From positions 1 through 38,302 of the forward strand of contig JAQCEV010000017.1 of the NCBI GenBank assembly GCA_027618515.1: a stretch of 38,302 bases of DNA, in the 5' to 3' direction. This document shows positions 25,353-33,425 of the stretch, piece after piece. The notes under the pieces were generated by a model, which saw nothing but the letters and a program-made list of their open reading frames with translations, was not told the DNA's origin and did not search any database. Source of the DNA: Chloroflexota bacterium. GTDB lineage: Bacteria > Chloroflexota > Dehalococcoidia > Lucifugimonadales > Australimonadaceae. Position 1 is the stretch's first letter; each line of letters opens with the position of its first letter. Position numbers and translations under genes: made by a program.

Positions 25353-26636
25353 CTATGGGGACGGGGCACGCTCTGCGTACGAGTCGAGAGCTGCTTGACG
25401 GAGGTCTTTGAGGTTGTGCGACTGCTTGGACGGCGCGATGTAGAGCACGCTGGCGGCGATCAGCATTACACCGCTGACGATGATGGCGGCAGGCGCGCTC
25501 AATACGGCGATGCTGCTGAACTGTAGCTCACCCATGGGCCTGATGCTGGTGTGGACGATGCTCCAGACGCCCATGACTCGACCACGCAATTCCGTGGGCA
25601 CGAGCATCTGTAGGTTTTGTTGAACAGCGACGTTGCCTGCGGAGGCACCGGTGCCCACGAGGAAGAAGATGAAGAGCGACACCCAGTAGATGGGCGTGAC
25701 CCCCAACGCGATCATCGACCCTCCCAGCAGGATCGGAGCCAGAACGAGGGTGCGGCGTTGCTGGCTAGGCCTCCCGTAATGCGAGGAGATGATCACGCCT
25801 GCCATGCTGCCGACGCCTTGGGCGGCCCACATGTAGCCAAGCTTATCGGGGCCAACGTGCAGGATGTCCTTGGCGATTACAGGAAGCAGGATAGTGAACG
25901 AGATGCCGAAGAACATGGTGTACCATGCCAAGCCAATCAGAAACGCGAAGATGCGCTCCCGCCAGATGAAGCGTGCGCCTTCAGCCATGCTCTTGAGCAT
26001 GCTGCCTGCGTAGGCGCGCTTGATGGGTGGCAGGTGAATCTTCATCAACATGACGGTGTAGATGCTGATGCCCGCGACGGTGATAAGCAGTACGGTGCCG
26101 GCTGCGATGCGCGGCGAGCCGGTCATGTCCATCATCAACCTAAGAACCAAGCCACCTACGACTGGTGCACCGATACGCGTGCCTGGATGGATGGAGGAGT
26201 TGAGGCCGACGGCGTTGGGCATGGACGCTCGGTCGACCAGGTGGGGGAACATCGACTGACGCGCGGGATTCTCGAAGGAACCCACGGCGGAGTGGACGAA
26301 CGCGATGGACAAGATGTGCCAGATCTCCAGCACTTCGGTGAGGGCGAGTACCGCAAGAAAGCCAAGCAGCACGATGTTGCCGATCTGCACCATGATCAAC
26401 AGCTTGCGTTGATCGAACTTGTCGGCGATGACGCCACCAACCAAGACGAGAGCCGTGGCAGGGATGGCCTGCGCTATGGCGAACGCGCCGAGGGCCAGCT
26501 TGGAACCGGTCATCGCGTAGATAAGCCACGGCTCCAGCATCCAGAGCATCTGCTGCCCCGAAACGGAGATGACGTAGCCGAACCAGAAGATGCGGAAATC
26601 GCGGTGTTGAAGGGCTGAGAAACGATTCTTGAACAT
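25353..26636 (-). CDS. MFS transporter (MFS_3 / EntS-like)
   Basis: Membrane transporter of 427 residues from the ATG at 26636. It begins 'MFKNRFSALQHRDFRIFWFGYVIS', here noted only in part (first motif F-S-A-L-x-H-R-D-F-R-x-F-W), the classic opening of the EntS/MFS_3 group. The 2-3 loop 'GVIADKFDQRKLL' matches motif A with Asp-Lys. Twelve hydrophobic segments can be counted. A longer in-frame start exists to 26924 but its peptide is not membrane-protein-like. It is first in an operon with an amidohydrolase 62 nt downstream. This group mostly exports drugs or siderophores; direction and substrate are uncertain here. Confidence 0.88.
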   Translation of the reverse strand: MFKNRFSALQHRDFRIFWFGYVISVSGQQMLWMLEPWLIYAMTGSKLALGAFAIAQAIPATALVLVGGVIADKFDQRKLLIMVQIGNIVLLGFLAVLALTEVLEIWHILSIAFVHSAVGSFENPARQSMFPHLVDRASMPNAVGLNSSIHPGTRIGAPVVGGLVLRLMMDMTGSPRIAAGTVLLITVAGISIYTVMLMKIHLPPIKRAYAGSMLKSMAEGARFIWRERIFAFLIGLAWYTMFFGISFTILLPVIAKDILHVGPDKLGYMWAAQGVGSMAGVIISSHYGRPSQQRRTLVLAPILLGGSMIALGVTPIYWVSLFIFFLVGTGASAGNVAVQQNLQMLVPTELRGRVMGVWSIVHTSIRPMGELQFSSIAVLSAPAAIIVSGVMLIAASVLYIAPSKQSHNLKDLRQAALDSYAERAPSP

Positions 26637-26762
26637 GTGCAGGGAATCAGTGTAACGCCTGCGATCCTCACTGCTCCTGGCCAGAGGGTGACCTGGTCGC
26701 CAAAACGCGGTAGCCTCTCGCCAACATCCGGGCTCGACGCCCACCCAGGAGACGCTTCTCAG

Positions 26763-27608
26763 ATGACTATCGAGACAACCAAGACCAGCGACGGGATCAC
26801 GTTGCACGGAATGCTGCACCCCGCAGCCAACCCGCGCACGGATCTGCTCGTTGATTCCATGCTTTTTGTCCACGGCTCCAACGGCAACTTCTACTCCTCT
26901 GCAGGAGTCGAGCGCGCCAGGCACTTCTCAGACCTAGGCATCCCCGTCGGCGTGTTCAACACCCGTGGCCACGATGTGATCGCGGGCGCAGGCCAGTCTG
27001 GTGGCAAGAAGGTCGGCAACGCGCACGAGCACCTTAGCGACACGCACCTGGATATAGAAGCGATGGTCAATTTCATGGCGGAGCAGGGCTTCAGCCGCGT
27101 GGGGTTGCTCGGCGCTAGCCTGGGCACGGTTCGCGTGGTGATGTCCCAGGCCAAGAATCAAGACTCGCGCGTGGCGGCTGTGATCGCAGTGGGCCCGCTG
27201 CGCTTCTCCGACAAGTATTACCGTGCATCAGAGATGGCCGCTCTCCACATCAAACACTACGAGGAAGCCAAGGCGCTGGTGGATGCTGGTGAGGGCGGAC
27301 GGATCATCCAGACCGAGTTCCCCAACCCGGGTGGAATATTCACCGCAGAGGTGCATCTGGATCGCCACTGCTCCGAGCACTACGACATCTGCGCACAGCA
27401 CACGGATCTGGTGAAATGCCCACTACTCGTGCTCACAGGCACCGAGGAGAAGCACCCGCGGATGCTTGACGTGGGCAAGGATATGGCTGCATTGGTGGGC
27501 GACAAGAACCCCGGGTTCAAGTGGGTTCACGTTGAGGGCGGAGATCATGGTTTGCACAGCTTTGAGGACCGCTTCAACAAAGAGGTGATGGAGTTCCTAG
27601 GCGCATAG
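26763..27608 (+). CDS. Alpha/beta hydrolase
   Basis: Cytosolic hydrolase of 281 residues. 'MLFVHGSNGNFYSS' supplies the oxyanion-hole region (H37-G), 'GLLGASLGTVR' the nucleophile elbow with S119, and 'VEGGDHGLHSF' near residue 260 the catalytic His. The acid is expected after 'LLVLTGTEEKHP', where an Asp is more usual than the Glu seen. ATG 26763 is preferred to the long upstream extension because AGGAG lies 11 nt before it and homology starts at 'DGITLHGML'. It diverges from the MFS operon and ends in a strong terminator. The substrate is unknown; esters or dienelactone-like compounds are possible. Confidence 0.85.
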   Translation: MTIETTKTSDGITLHGMLHPAANPRTDLLVDSMLFVHGSNGNFYSSAGVERARHFSDLGIPVGVFNTRGHDVIAGAGQSGGKKVGNAHEHLSDTHLDIEAMVNFMAEQGFSRVGLLGASLGTVRVVMSQAKNQDSRVAAVIAVGPLRFSDKYYRASEMAALHIKHYEEAKALVDAGEGGRIIQTEFPNPGGIFTAEVHLDRHCSEHYDICAQHTDLVKCPLLVLTGTEEKHPRMLDVGKDMAALVGDKNPGFKWVHVEGGDHGLHSFEDRFNKEVMEFLGA

Positions 27609-27647
27609 GTAGCCCTCCTCACAGCATGTGATGCTCCGAATAAGAGA

Positions 27648-27674
27648 GAAGGCCTGGCGAATCGCCAGGCCTTC
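27648..27674. terminator. Bidirectional rho-independent terminator
   Basis: GAAGGCCTGGCG (27648-27659) pairs with CGCCAGGCCTTC (27663-27674) around an AAT triloop, then TTCTATCT. It ends the alpha/beta hydrolase gene. The stem is a shorter version of that at 21077-21111, including the flanking AGAGAGAAGG. Confidence 0.88.
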
Positions 27675-27716
27675 TTCTATCTCAGCTATTTATCTATTGG
27701 GCGGGCGGGGCTGGTG

Positions 27717-27742
27717 GCTAGCTAGCTAGCTAGCTAGCTAGC
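27717..27742. repeat. GCTA tetranucleotide microsatellite (6.5 copies)
   Basis: Six perfect GCTA units plus GC lie in the intergenic region between two convergent genes, about 50 nt past the stop of the minus-strand VPS62-like gene. The repeat is self-complementary (GCTAGC), so it can also fold. Confidence 0.95.
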
Positions 27743-27791
27743 CAATCGCTGTCCTTCGCACGGGTGGCGCTCCTGGCCCTGCCGGGCCTGC

Positions 27792-29360
27792 TTAGAAGCT
27801 TCCCCACGAACCAGGCAATTCCCCAGCACAGACCGTGCATGGCCGACACACCGTGTCGGCCCAGAGGTACGGGTTGTCCCATGGCAGACCCGACTCAGCA
27901 GGGCCCTGCGGGCCTGAGTAGCCACCCGACAGCGATACGCCTACCGCGCCCCAATGGCCTTGATAGTTCATCCACTCGAAATTGAACGCACAGTTCCCGG
28001 TGCAATCCTTGTCGTGATCCAGGTGGCCCCAAAGCCCTGTTTTCTCATCGGGGTCGGGGATAAGAACGACCTGCTCGGGAATCAACGGTGATCCCTCAGT
28101 TTCGTCAGGGGCAAAATCGACGTAGTCGAGGATTTCCTTGCCGAACAGCGCGGCATCGATCGATGTAACGCGAAGACCGGCGACAGCTCGTTCGGCGAGG
28201 AAGGCGCCAGCCTCGAAGTAGAACGCGTGGGAACCAGCAGCCACGTGCAGCACTGGGCGATTGTCTTGGTGTTCGACGTGCTCCCAATGACGTAGCTCGC
28301 CCGCCTCATGCGAGGAGATCGCGACTGCTACGGGCTCGGCACCGCGAACCAGGACCAACGCTGATTCCCAGTCGCCCTCGTGCTCGTTGGCCCAGTCGTT
28401 GTAGTAGTAGCAGAACCAGTACTGGATGGCAGTGACTCCATCAAGGTTGGGGTCCAACACCCGGGCGTAGCAGGTCACCGGGTAGCGATCAGCATCGCGC
28501 GCGAGAATCCTCGAGTACGCGGACCAATGCGCGTCCCTATCCGCGCGATGGATTGGCTTGCCGTCGCGCGGGTGGCGGTAGAACAACTCGCTGTCCTCTG
28601 TGTACTCATGGGCTGGTTTCACTCCCTGGATCAAGCCCATGTGGAGGCCCGGAGGGAAATGCGTTCGGCGATTGAGCACCCATAAGGCAGTGCTACGCAT
28701 GAAACGAACGGGCCACAGCACGAATGTAACGAACCCAGAGAATTCTCGAACGAGAACGCTGGTCAGTAGAACCGCAGCGGTGGGCACGGCCATAACTATA
28801 GCGATATACCAAAGCGCACCGGCTCCGAACGTGACCAACCAAGCGGTCGCCAAGCCTGCGGTGACAATGAAATGGTTCAGATGGTGCCAGGAGTCGACGG
28901 GAGTGAGGACCGGTGAGCGCAAGGTCGTTAGGTAGAGTGCGCCAAGGAAGATGAGCGCTCCGGTATCGATGCCCGTTTTCGGCTTGCCTTCCAGCGCCTG
29001 ACCTAGTGCCAAAATCACTAGCGTTGCGACGACGGTTGCAGCGATGGGCCAGAAGAAAAATCGAGCGAAATCTCGATAGGCTCGGGTGAACCAGAGCGAT
29101 AGCACCGGTAGCGGTGGGCGTGGATCCCATGCCTGAGCGTGATTCAGGATCAATCGGATATCCCGTGGATAAAAATCGCGCGTGATGTGGGCACCAGAGA
29201 TCGTTTTGGACGCGGATCGGGCGCGCAATCGAGTGAACCGGTCCCTCAAGCTGGACCCAGCGGTGCGGTTTGGGGGTATCTCCGGCCACACCATGAGCAC
29301 CGGCGCGAACCGCTCCGCTAGCAGCTGCCGCGGTGAGCGTCGATCAGCAGAGTCATTCAA
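27792..29360 (-). CDS. Membrane protein with a C-terminal VPS62-like domain
   Basis: A 522-residue protein. Residues about 105-215 contain four or so membrane segments, preceded by a cytosolic region beginning 'LLAERFAPVLMVWPE'. The C-terminal half is soluble and carries aromatic, acidic motifs: 'IQYWFCYYYNDW', 'NEHEGDWESALVLV', 'AISSHEAGELRHWEHV' and 'HVAAGSHAFYFEAG'. These resemble the Vps62/DUF946 family, known mainly from fungi and plants and also found in bacteria, whose biochemical function is not established. The start is uncertain: TTG at 29360 lacks a clear ribosome binding site. The conserved H-E-G-D-W-E and G-S-H residues could bind metal. No operon partner. Confidence 0.68.
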   Translation of the reverse strand: MNDSADRRSPRQLLAERFAPVLMVWPEIPPNRTAGSSLRDRFTRLRARSASKTISGAHITRDFYPRDIRLILNHAQAWDPRPPLPVLSLWFTRAYRDFARFFFWPIAATVVATLVILALGQALEGKPKTGIDTGALIFLGALYLTTLRSPVLTPVDSWHHLNHFIVTAGLATAWLVTFGAGALWYIAIVMAVPTAAVLLTSVLVREFSGFVTFVLWPVRFMRSTALWVLNRRTHFPPGLHMGLIQGVKPAHEYTEDSELFYRHPRDGKPIHRADRDAHWSAYSRILARDADRYPVTCYARVLDPNLDGVTAIQYWFCYYYNDWANEHEGDWESALVLVRGAEPVAVAISSHEAGELRHWEHVEHQDNRPVLHVAAGSHAFYFEAGAFLAERAVAGLRVTSIDAALFGKEILDYVDFAPDETEGSPLIPEQVVLIPDPDEKTGLWGHLDHDKDCTGNCAFNFEWMNYQGHWGAVGVSLSGGYSGPQGPAESGLPWDNPYLWADTVCRPCTVCAGELPGSWGSF

Positions 29361-29711
29361 TGGGCCACTCGTCCAGAAAACAGATAATCACCATGTCCAA
29401 GACTACCCCTAGCGGCGCGCGTTGTCGTGGGTGAATCCCCCCCTGGAAAAAGGTTATTCGCGAATCGATACCGCCTTAACAGCCAAGCTCCGGCCAGCAA
29501 GGGGGTGCGGCCGGAGCTTTGGGAGAGGACATCCCTTTGGCGGAACGACAACCGCCGGGGCAGGAATGTCACAATAAACATACAAGTAATCTTGGTCATG
29601 CAGATGGGTGCCTGCCCCAAGTTTACGTGTGTGATTGCCCGCCGATCCTTGTGAAAAGCAGGTATTATCACCGGGTTCAACCACCTCTGCTCTCTTCCGA
29701 CAGGAGTCCTG
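29361..29711. other. Intergenic region, 351 nt, with one strong hairpin
   Basis: No convincing gene is visible between the divergent VPS62-like and TIGR03086 genes. An 11-bp perfect stem, AAGCTCCGGCC (29485-29495) with GGCCGGAGCTT (29509-29519) around a 13-nt loop, is the main structure. It lacks a T-run on either strand, so it is not a classical terminator. Promoters for both flanking genes must lie here but no clear pair was assigned. Confidence 0.5.
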
Positions 29712-30293
29712 ATGACTACTCAAGCCAATTCCGAAGCCAATGCGCCGATGTACTACCAGAAAGCTACTGCGAATACCCGGCGTCTGGTAGCCGCAGTGAA
29801 TCCCGATCAGTGGGAGGCCTCTACTCCGTGCTCCGACTGGAACGTGAAGCAGTTGGTGAACCACATGGTCAGCGGTGTGTTGAACGTGGCGTCGATCATG
29901 GGCGGCGATGGACCGCAAAACTTAGGTGACGTGCTCGGGGATGATCCGATCAAAGCCTTCGATGCTGCGTGCAAGGCAGCGATCGCGGCGTTCAGCGAGC
30001 CCGGCGCGATGGGGAAGATGGTGCAAACCCGGCGTGGCGAGCAGGTAGCGGGAGATTACGCGCTGGGCCAAGTGCAAGAGGCGCTGGTGCATGGCTGGGA
30101 CCTAGCGGTGGCGATCGGCGCGGACACGACCATGGACGCCGAACTCATGGGCGTGAGCTACGCCCGAGCGGTCCTCAACCGCGAGCGGCTGAGGACCGGG
30201 GGATCGAAGGCGTGGGGCGAGTCTGAAGCAGACACTTCGGAAAACGCGGACACGCAGACGAAATACCTGGCGATCCTCGGCCGCTCTCGGTAG
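29712..30293 (+). CDS. TIGR03086-type DinB / MDMPI N-domain metal-binding protein
   Basis: A 193-residue four-helix-bundle protein of the DinB/maleylpyruvate isomerase N-terminal superfamily. 'WEASTPCSDWNVKQLVNHM' gives H51 of the metal triad, and 'EALVHGWDLA' gives E123 and H127 in the characteristic E-x3-H-x-W-D-L-A motif. This matches the TIGR03086 group, common in Actinobacteria and Chloroflexota. Relatives use a bound metal with thiol cofactors such as mycothiol or bacillithiol, but no activity is established for this subgroup. AGGAG lies 5 nt before the ATG. It stands alone and converges with an amidohydrolase. Confidence 0.85.
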   Translation: MTTQANSEANAPMYYQKATANTRRLVAAVNPDQWEASTPCSDWNVKQLVNHMVSGVLNVASIMGGDGPQNLGDVLGDDPIKAFDAACKAAIAAFSEPGAMGKMVQTRRGEQVAGDYALGQVQEALVHGWDLAVAIGADTTMDAELMGVSYARAVLNRERLRTGGSKAWGESEADTSENADTQTKYLAILGRSR

Positions 30294-30308
30294 GCAGTAT
30301 TGGGCTGC

Positions 30309-31361
30309 CTAGAGGCCGTAGAGTCTGCTGGGGTTGGTATCGAGGATCTTCGTCAAAGTCGCCGCCGGAAGAGTTCCTGACTCTTTCAGCAAACGCAACG
30401 CCTCCAGCTCGCTGGAGGTGTCGTTGTGTCCGTAGTCGGAGCCGATCATGAGGTTGTCGTCACCCACTGCGTTGATGATGTACTGAAAATCATCGTTGGT
30501 CTGGCAGGCGACGAACATGTTGTTGTCTGCAAGCACGTTCTTGGTAAGCACCCTGCCCTGCCGTTCGAGCCTGCGCTCCAGGTCGATCAGAATGTAGGGG
30601 ATCCAGTTGGCGGCGACTTCGACGAATCCGAAGCGTAGGTTCGGAAACTTGGAGGGGATGTCGCGGGCGAGCAGTGAGTGGAACGCCGAGATGACGGGCA
30701 CCTTATTGCGAGAGTAGGCGTCGCCCTCGGTGAGACTGACGAACGATGGGTTGCCACAGCCCGCGTGGAAGCAGATGGGCAGGCCCAGCTTTTCAGCGAC
30801 TTCATACATGGGGAAGAAGTAGGGATCGGCCGCCTGGCGGTCGCCTTCGAATCCACGCATGAAGATTCCAACAGCGCCGTTCTCTTTGGCGAACTTGAGT
30901 TGCTCGGGCACGGCATCCATGCTCAGCAGAGGTGGTACCGCAACCCAACGTAGGCGCCCGTCTGATTGCGACCACGTGTCGGCCATCCATCGGTTGTAGC
31001 TCTTAGCGAGGGCCAGATCAACAGCGGGCTTCTGGGAGATCTGCGTGAGGTAGATCGTCGGGTAGAGCACTTGGACGTCGACATCGAGCTGATCCATATG
31101 GGCAAGGCGTGCTTTGATGTCCCCTAGGGTTCGGGTTTCCATGGTCGTCTGCGCGAAGCCGGATTGATTCTCGGACGACGTACCACGCGCTGCAGCGCCG
31201 AACGGCCTACGGGCAGGCGAACCGTCGATCAGCCAGAACGGCTCGTCGGGTTCGTCGGGGGACACATACGGCTGCGGCCGCAAGTGCTCGTCGGCCGCGT
31301 CCAGATAAGCCCACGTGTGGTCAGCTTCGATCACATGACAGTCAGCATCGATAACAGGCAT
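30309..31361 (-). CDS. Amidohydrolase family protein (ACMSD-like)
   Basis: A 350-residue TIM-barrel metal-dependent hydrolase. The first strand 'VIDADCHVIEADHTW' carries a single His (H9) with an Asp-Ala-Asp before it. 'PICFHAGCGNPS' supplies the mid-barrel His and 'LMIGSDYGHNDTSSELEAL' the metal Asp. The C-terminal 'ILDTNPSRLYGL' is typical. It is the intact relative of the truncated amidohydrolase at 20367-21011, sharing 'WIPY/F', 'CQTNDD/CQTDDD' and 'SDYGH/TDYGH'. GAGGAG lies 8 nt upstream of the ATG. It is probably transcribed alone, about 170 nt from the VOC gene. The substrate is unknown. Confidence 0.9.
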   Translation of the reverse strand: MPVIDADCHVIEADHTWAYLDAADEHLRPQPYVSPDEPDEPFWLIDGSPARRPFGAAARGTSSENQSGFAQTTMETRTLGDIKARLAHMDQLDVDVQVLYPTIYLTQISQKPAVDLALAKSYNRWMADTWSQSDGRLRWVAVPPLLSMDAVPEQLKFAKENGAVGIFMRGFEGDRQAADPYFFPMYEVAEKLGLPICFHAGCGNPSFVSLTEGDAYSRNKVPVISAFHSLLARDIPSKFPNLRFGFVEVAANWIPYILIDLERRLERQGRVLTKNVLADNNMFVACQTNDDFQYIINAVGDDNLMIGSDYGHNDTSSELEALRLLKESGTLPAATLTKILDTNPSRLYGL

Positions 31362-31531
31362 CCCTATCTCCTCTGCAATTCAGGCTCTGCGATTCAGTCC
31401 ACCGCTGGGCCGGGCCGGACAGATTTGCGTGCCGGACGTTCGTCGCGCGGCGGTGGTATAGGACGGACGATACTCCATCGGACTCTGGTTTGCGAGAGTT
31501 GATTTCGGACGGATGCCGACCATGTAGTGCA

Positions 31532-31891
31532 TCAGCCTGTGGTCAGGCAGAACTCGTTCCCGTCGGGATCGGCGCACACAACGAGAGGGTCGCCGTTGGT
31601 GTTGTCGACACGTTGGACAAGGCGGCCCCCAATGGCCAGCACTCGTTCGAGGGATGCGCTGAGGTTTGTGACCTCAATATCAAGATGAACGCGATTCTTG
31701 CCTGCTTTGAGTTCAGGCACTTCCTGGAGCACCAGATCAACGCCGATCGGCAGCTTGGCCCTGCGGAAGTTGGGCTCGAAGGAGGCGCCGAAATCCTGCC
31801 CCATGAGGGCGGACCAGAATGCGGAGGCGCGATCGATGTCGGTTACATCAATGACGATTGCTCCGAGCCTGCCTATGGGTTGTTTAGCCAT
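31532..31891 (-). CDS. VOC (glyoxalase/bleomycin resistance) family protein
   Basis: A small protein of 119 residues with two beta-alpha-beta-beta-beta modules. It opens with 'LGAIVIDVTDIDRASAFW', has 'NRVHLDIEVTNL' at the start of the second module (a probable metal-binding His) and ends 'VVCADPDGNEFCL', with a Glu in the usual metal position. Relatives include glyoxalase I, ring-cleaving dioxygenases and antibiotic-binding proteins. This form is close to uncharacterised actinobacterial/Chloroflexota proteins. GGGAG lies upstream of the ATG. It is on the same strand as the amidohydrolase about 170 nt downstream, but a shared transcript is uncertain. Confidence 0.88.
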   Translation of the reverse strand: MAKQPIGRLGAIVIDVTDIDRASAFWSALMGQDFGASFEPNFRRAKLPIGVDLVLQEVPELKAGKNRVHLDIEVTNLSASLERVLAIGGRLVQRVDNTNGDPLVVCADPDGNEFCLTTG

Positions 31892-32050
31892 GGGCGTCTC
31901 CCTCTCCCGTTAGTTGAAAGCGGACGCGAATCACGATACCGGAATGAGCGGAAATATGGCGGTTCTTGTGGCTGAGTGTGGCGTTGCGTTACGTGCACGC
32001 ATATGATACCAAGCCATGCACAAACCGATGGTGAACGTTGGCGTTATTCT

Positions 32051-32068
32051 GTACGAAATTCGTCGTAC
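32051..32068. promoter_or_regulatory. Dyad-symmetric site upstream of the ABC binding protein
   Basis: GTACGA and TCGTAC arms flank a 6-nt AT-rich centre, 34 nt upstream of the ATG at 32103. The symmetry suggests a regulator-binding site. It does not match the Fur consensus. Confidence 0.35.
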
Positions 32069-32102
32069 CAGTTCGTCGGCGGGAATACTTTGGGAGGTAG
32101 CG

Positions 32103-33344
32103 ATGAAGATCAGCTCGCGCTTGATGCTCGTGATGCTTGTGGCGGTGATGTCGTTAGTGGTGGCCGCTTGTGGCGCTGAAGCGACGGCGACGCCGGTTCC
32201 ACCGACTGCTACACCTACTCAGTCAGGCCCGGAGGCAACGCCGACGCCAGATGCGGATGCGGTGTTCGCGGCTGAGTGGGAAGCCCTCATCGCAGAGGCC
32301 AAGGCCGAGGGTGAGTTGAGCCTGGTGTTCGGCGGCTCTGCCGGCCGAAACTACCGAACATTGATCGACCACTTCCAGGAACTGTTTGGGATTCAGGTCA
32401 TCTTCTCGCCGGGTAGCGGCTCGAAGCAGACCGAGCGGGTTCTGGCCGAGCAATCCGCAGGGGAGTTCCTCGTCGACGTACTGATGATCGGCGGAACGTC
32501 CGCTGAGCGGCTAACCGCCGCCAATGGACTTCAGCCCATCAGGCCATGGTTCATCCATCCTGAGATACTCGACGAGAGTGGATGGTACAAAGAGCAGCTT
32601 TGGTTCACTGACGCGGAACGTCAGTTCGTTCTGAACAACGGCGCGACCGCATCGCCAGTCAACCTGACGATGCGTTACAACACTGAACTGGTTAGCCAGG
32701 CGGACATCGACGGATGGGGGTCGATCTTCGATTTCTTGGACCCCAAGTGGACAGGCAAGATCGTCGCGCTGACGCCGGAGACAGGCGGGGCAGGCGGAAC
32801 GTACTACGGCCTGATGGCCAACCCAACAGTAGACGCTGAAGCATTCCTCACAAAACTCTTCGACCCGGCATTGGATGTCTTCTTCACTGAAGATTTCCGG
32901 CTCATCGCAGACGGTGTGGCGAACGGCAAGTTCGCCTTCGGCATCCTGATCGGTTCAGCCGGACGAGACATCGATGAGCTTGAAGAGCTCGGCTTGCCTG
33001 TGAAGGAGCTGATCAAGGAATTGAAGGAAGGATATGACCTGAGCGGTGCCGGGAGCGGCGACAACATCATGGTGCCGATCAACCCTCCTCACCCGGCTGC
33101 AGCCAAACTATTCCTCAACTGGTACCTCAGTCGCGAGGGGCAGATCGCCAAGCATCAGATCTCGGACGGCAATCCGAACCCGAGCTTGCGGGAAGACATC
33201 CCGTGTGACGGCAACGTGAAGCAGGCCAACTGCAGGGTCGCGGGCAAGGACTACTTCTACCCGACAACAGACCCCGCGTACACGTCTCGTCGCGAGGAGT
33301 TCCTCCAACTATCTAGGGACCTGTTCCGGGCGGCACGGCAGTAA
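32103..33344 (+). CDS. ABC transporter substrate-binding lipoprotein (Fe3+/AfuA-like, SBP_bac family)
   Basis: A 413-residue binding lipoprotein. From ATG 32103 (GGAGG 5 nt upstream) it has a hydrophobic signal ending in lipobox V-A-A-C, then a Thr-Pro-rich linker to about residue 50. The domain begins 'WEALIAEAKAEGELSLVFGGS', as in iron(III)- or phosphonate-binding proteins of the AfuA/FbpA type, and includes 'FEDLLDPKW'-like 'IFDFLDPKWTGKIV'. The typical tyrosine pair for ferric iron is not clearly present, so a metal ligand should not be assumed. It is followed 81 nt downstream by a fused two-domain permease. The linker type is the same as in the TctC lipoprotein. Confidence 0.87.
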   Translation: MKISSRLMLVMLVAVMSLVVAACGAEATATPVPPTATPTQSGPEATPTPDADAVFAAEWEALIAEAKAEGELSLVFGGSAGRNYRTLIDHFQELFGIQVIFSPGSGSKQTERVLAEQSAGEFLVDVLMIGGTSAERLTAANGLQPIRPWFIHPEILDESGWYKEQLWFTDAERQFVLNNGATASPVNLTMRYNTELVSQADIDGWGSIFDFLDPKWTGKIVALTPETGGAGGTYYGLMANPTVDAEAFLTKLFDPALDVFFTEDFRLIADGVANGKFAFGILIGSAGRDIDELEELGLPVKELIKELKEGYDLSGAGSGDNIMVPINPPHPAAAKLFLNWYLSREGQIAKHQISDGNPNPSLREDIPCDGNVKQANCRVAGKDYFYPTTDPAYTSRREEFLQLSRDLFRAARQ

Positions 33345-33360
33345 CGTAAGGATCTAGCTC

Positions 33361-33390
33361 GTAGGCGCTCCGGGTGACCGGAGCGCCTAC
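33361..33390. terminator. 13-bp intercistronic hairpin with GTGA (GNRA) loop
   Basis: GTAGGCGCTCCGG (33361-33373) pairs with CCGGAGCGCCTAC (33378-33390) around GTGA. There is no T-run after it, so it more likely stabilises the 3' end of the binding-protein mRNA or acts as a partial terminator between binding protein and permease. Confidence 0.6.
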
Positions 33391-33425
33391 CGTTGGTCGA
33401 AGAGTGATCGGTCGAGAATCCATCT

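Noticed and set aside
25617-26618. Plus-strand open frame of 333 codons opposite the MFS gene
   Set aside because: His/Asp/Gly-rich translation with no domain, antisense to an obvious 12-segment transporter.
29620-29700. Possible tRNA because of a GGTTCAACC sequence near 29675
   Set aside because: No acceptor stem, D-arm or anticodon arm can be folded upstream of it.
32051-32068. Fur box upstream of the AfuA-like binding protein
   Set aside because: The dyad is GTACGA-N6-TCGTAC and does not match the Fur consensus; kept only as an unspecified symmetric site.
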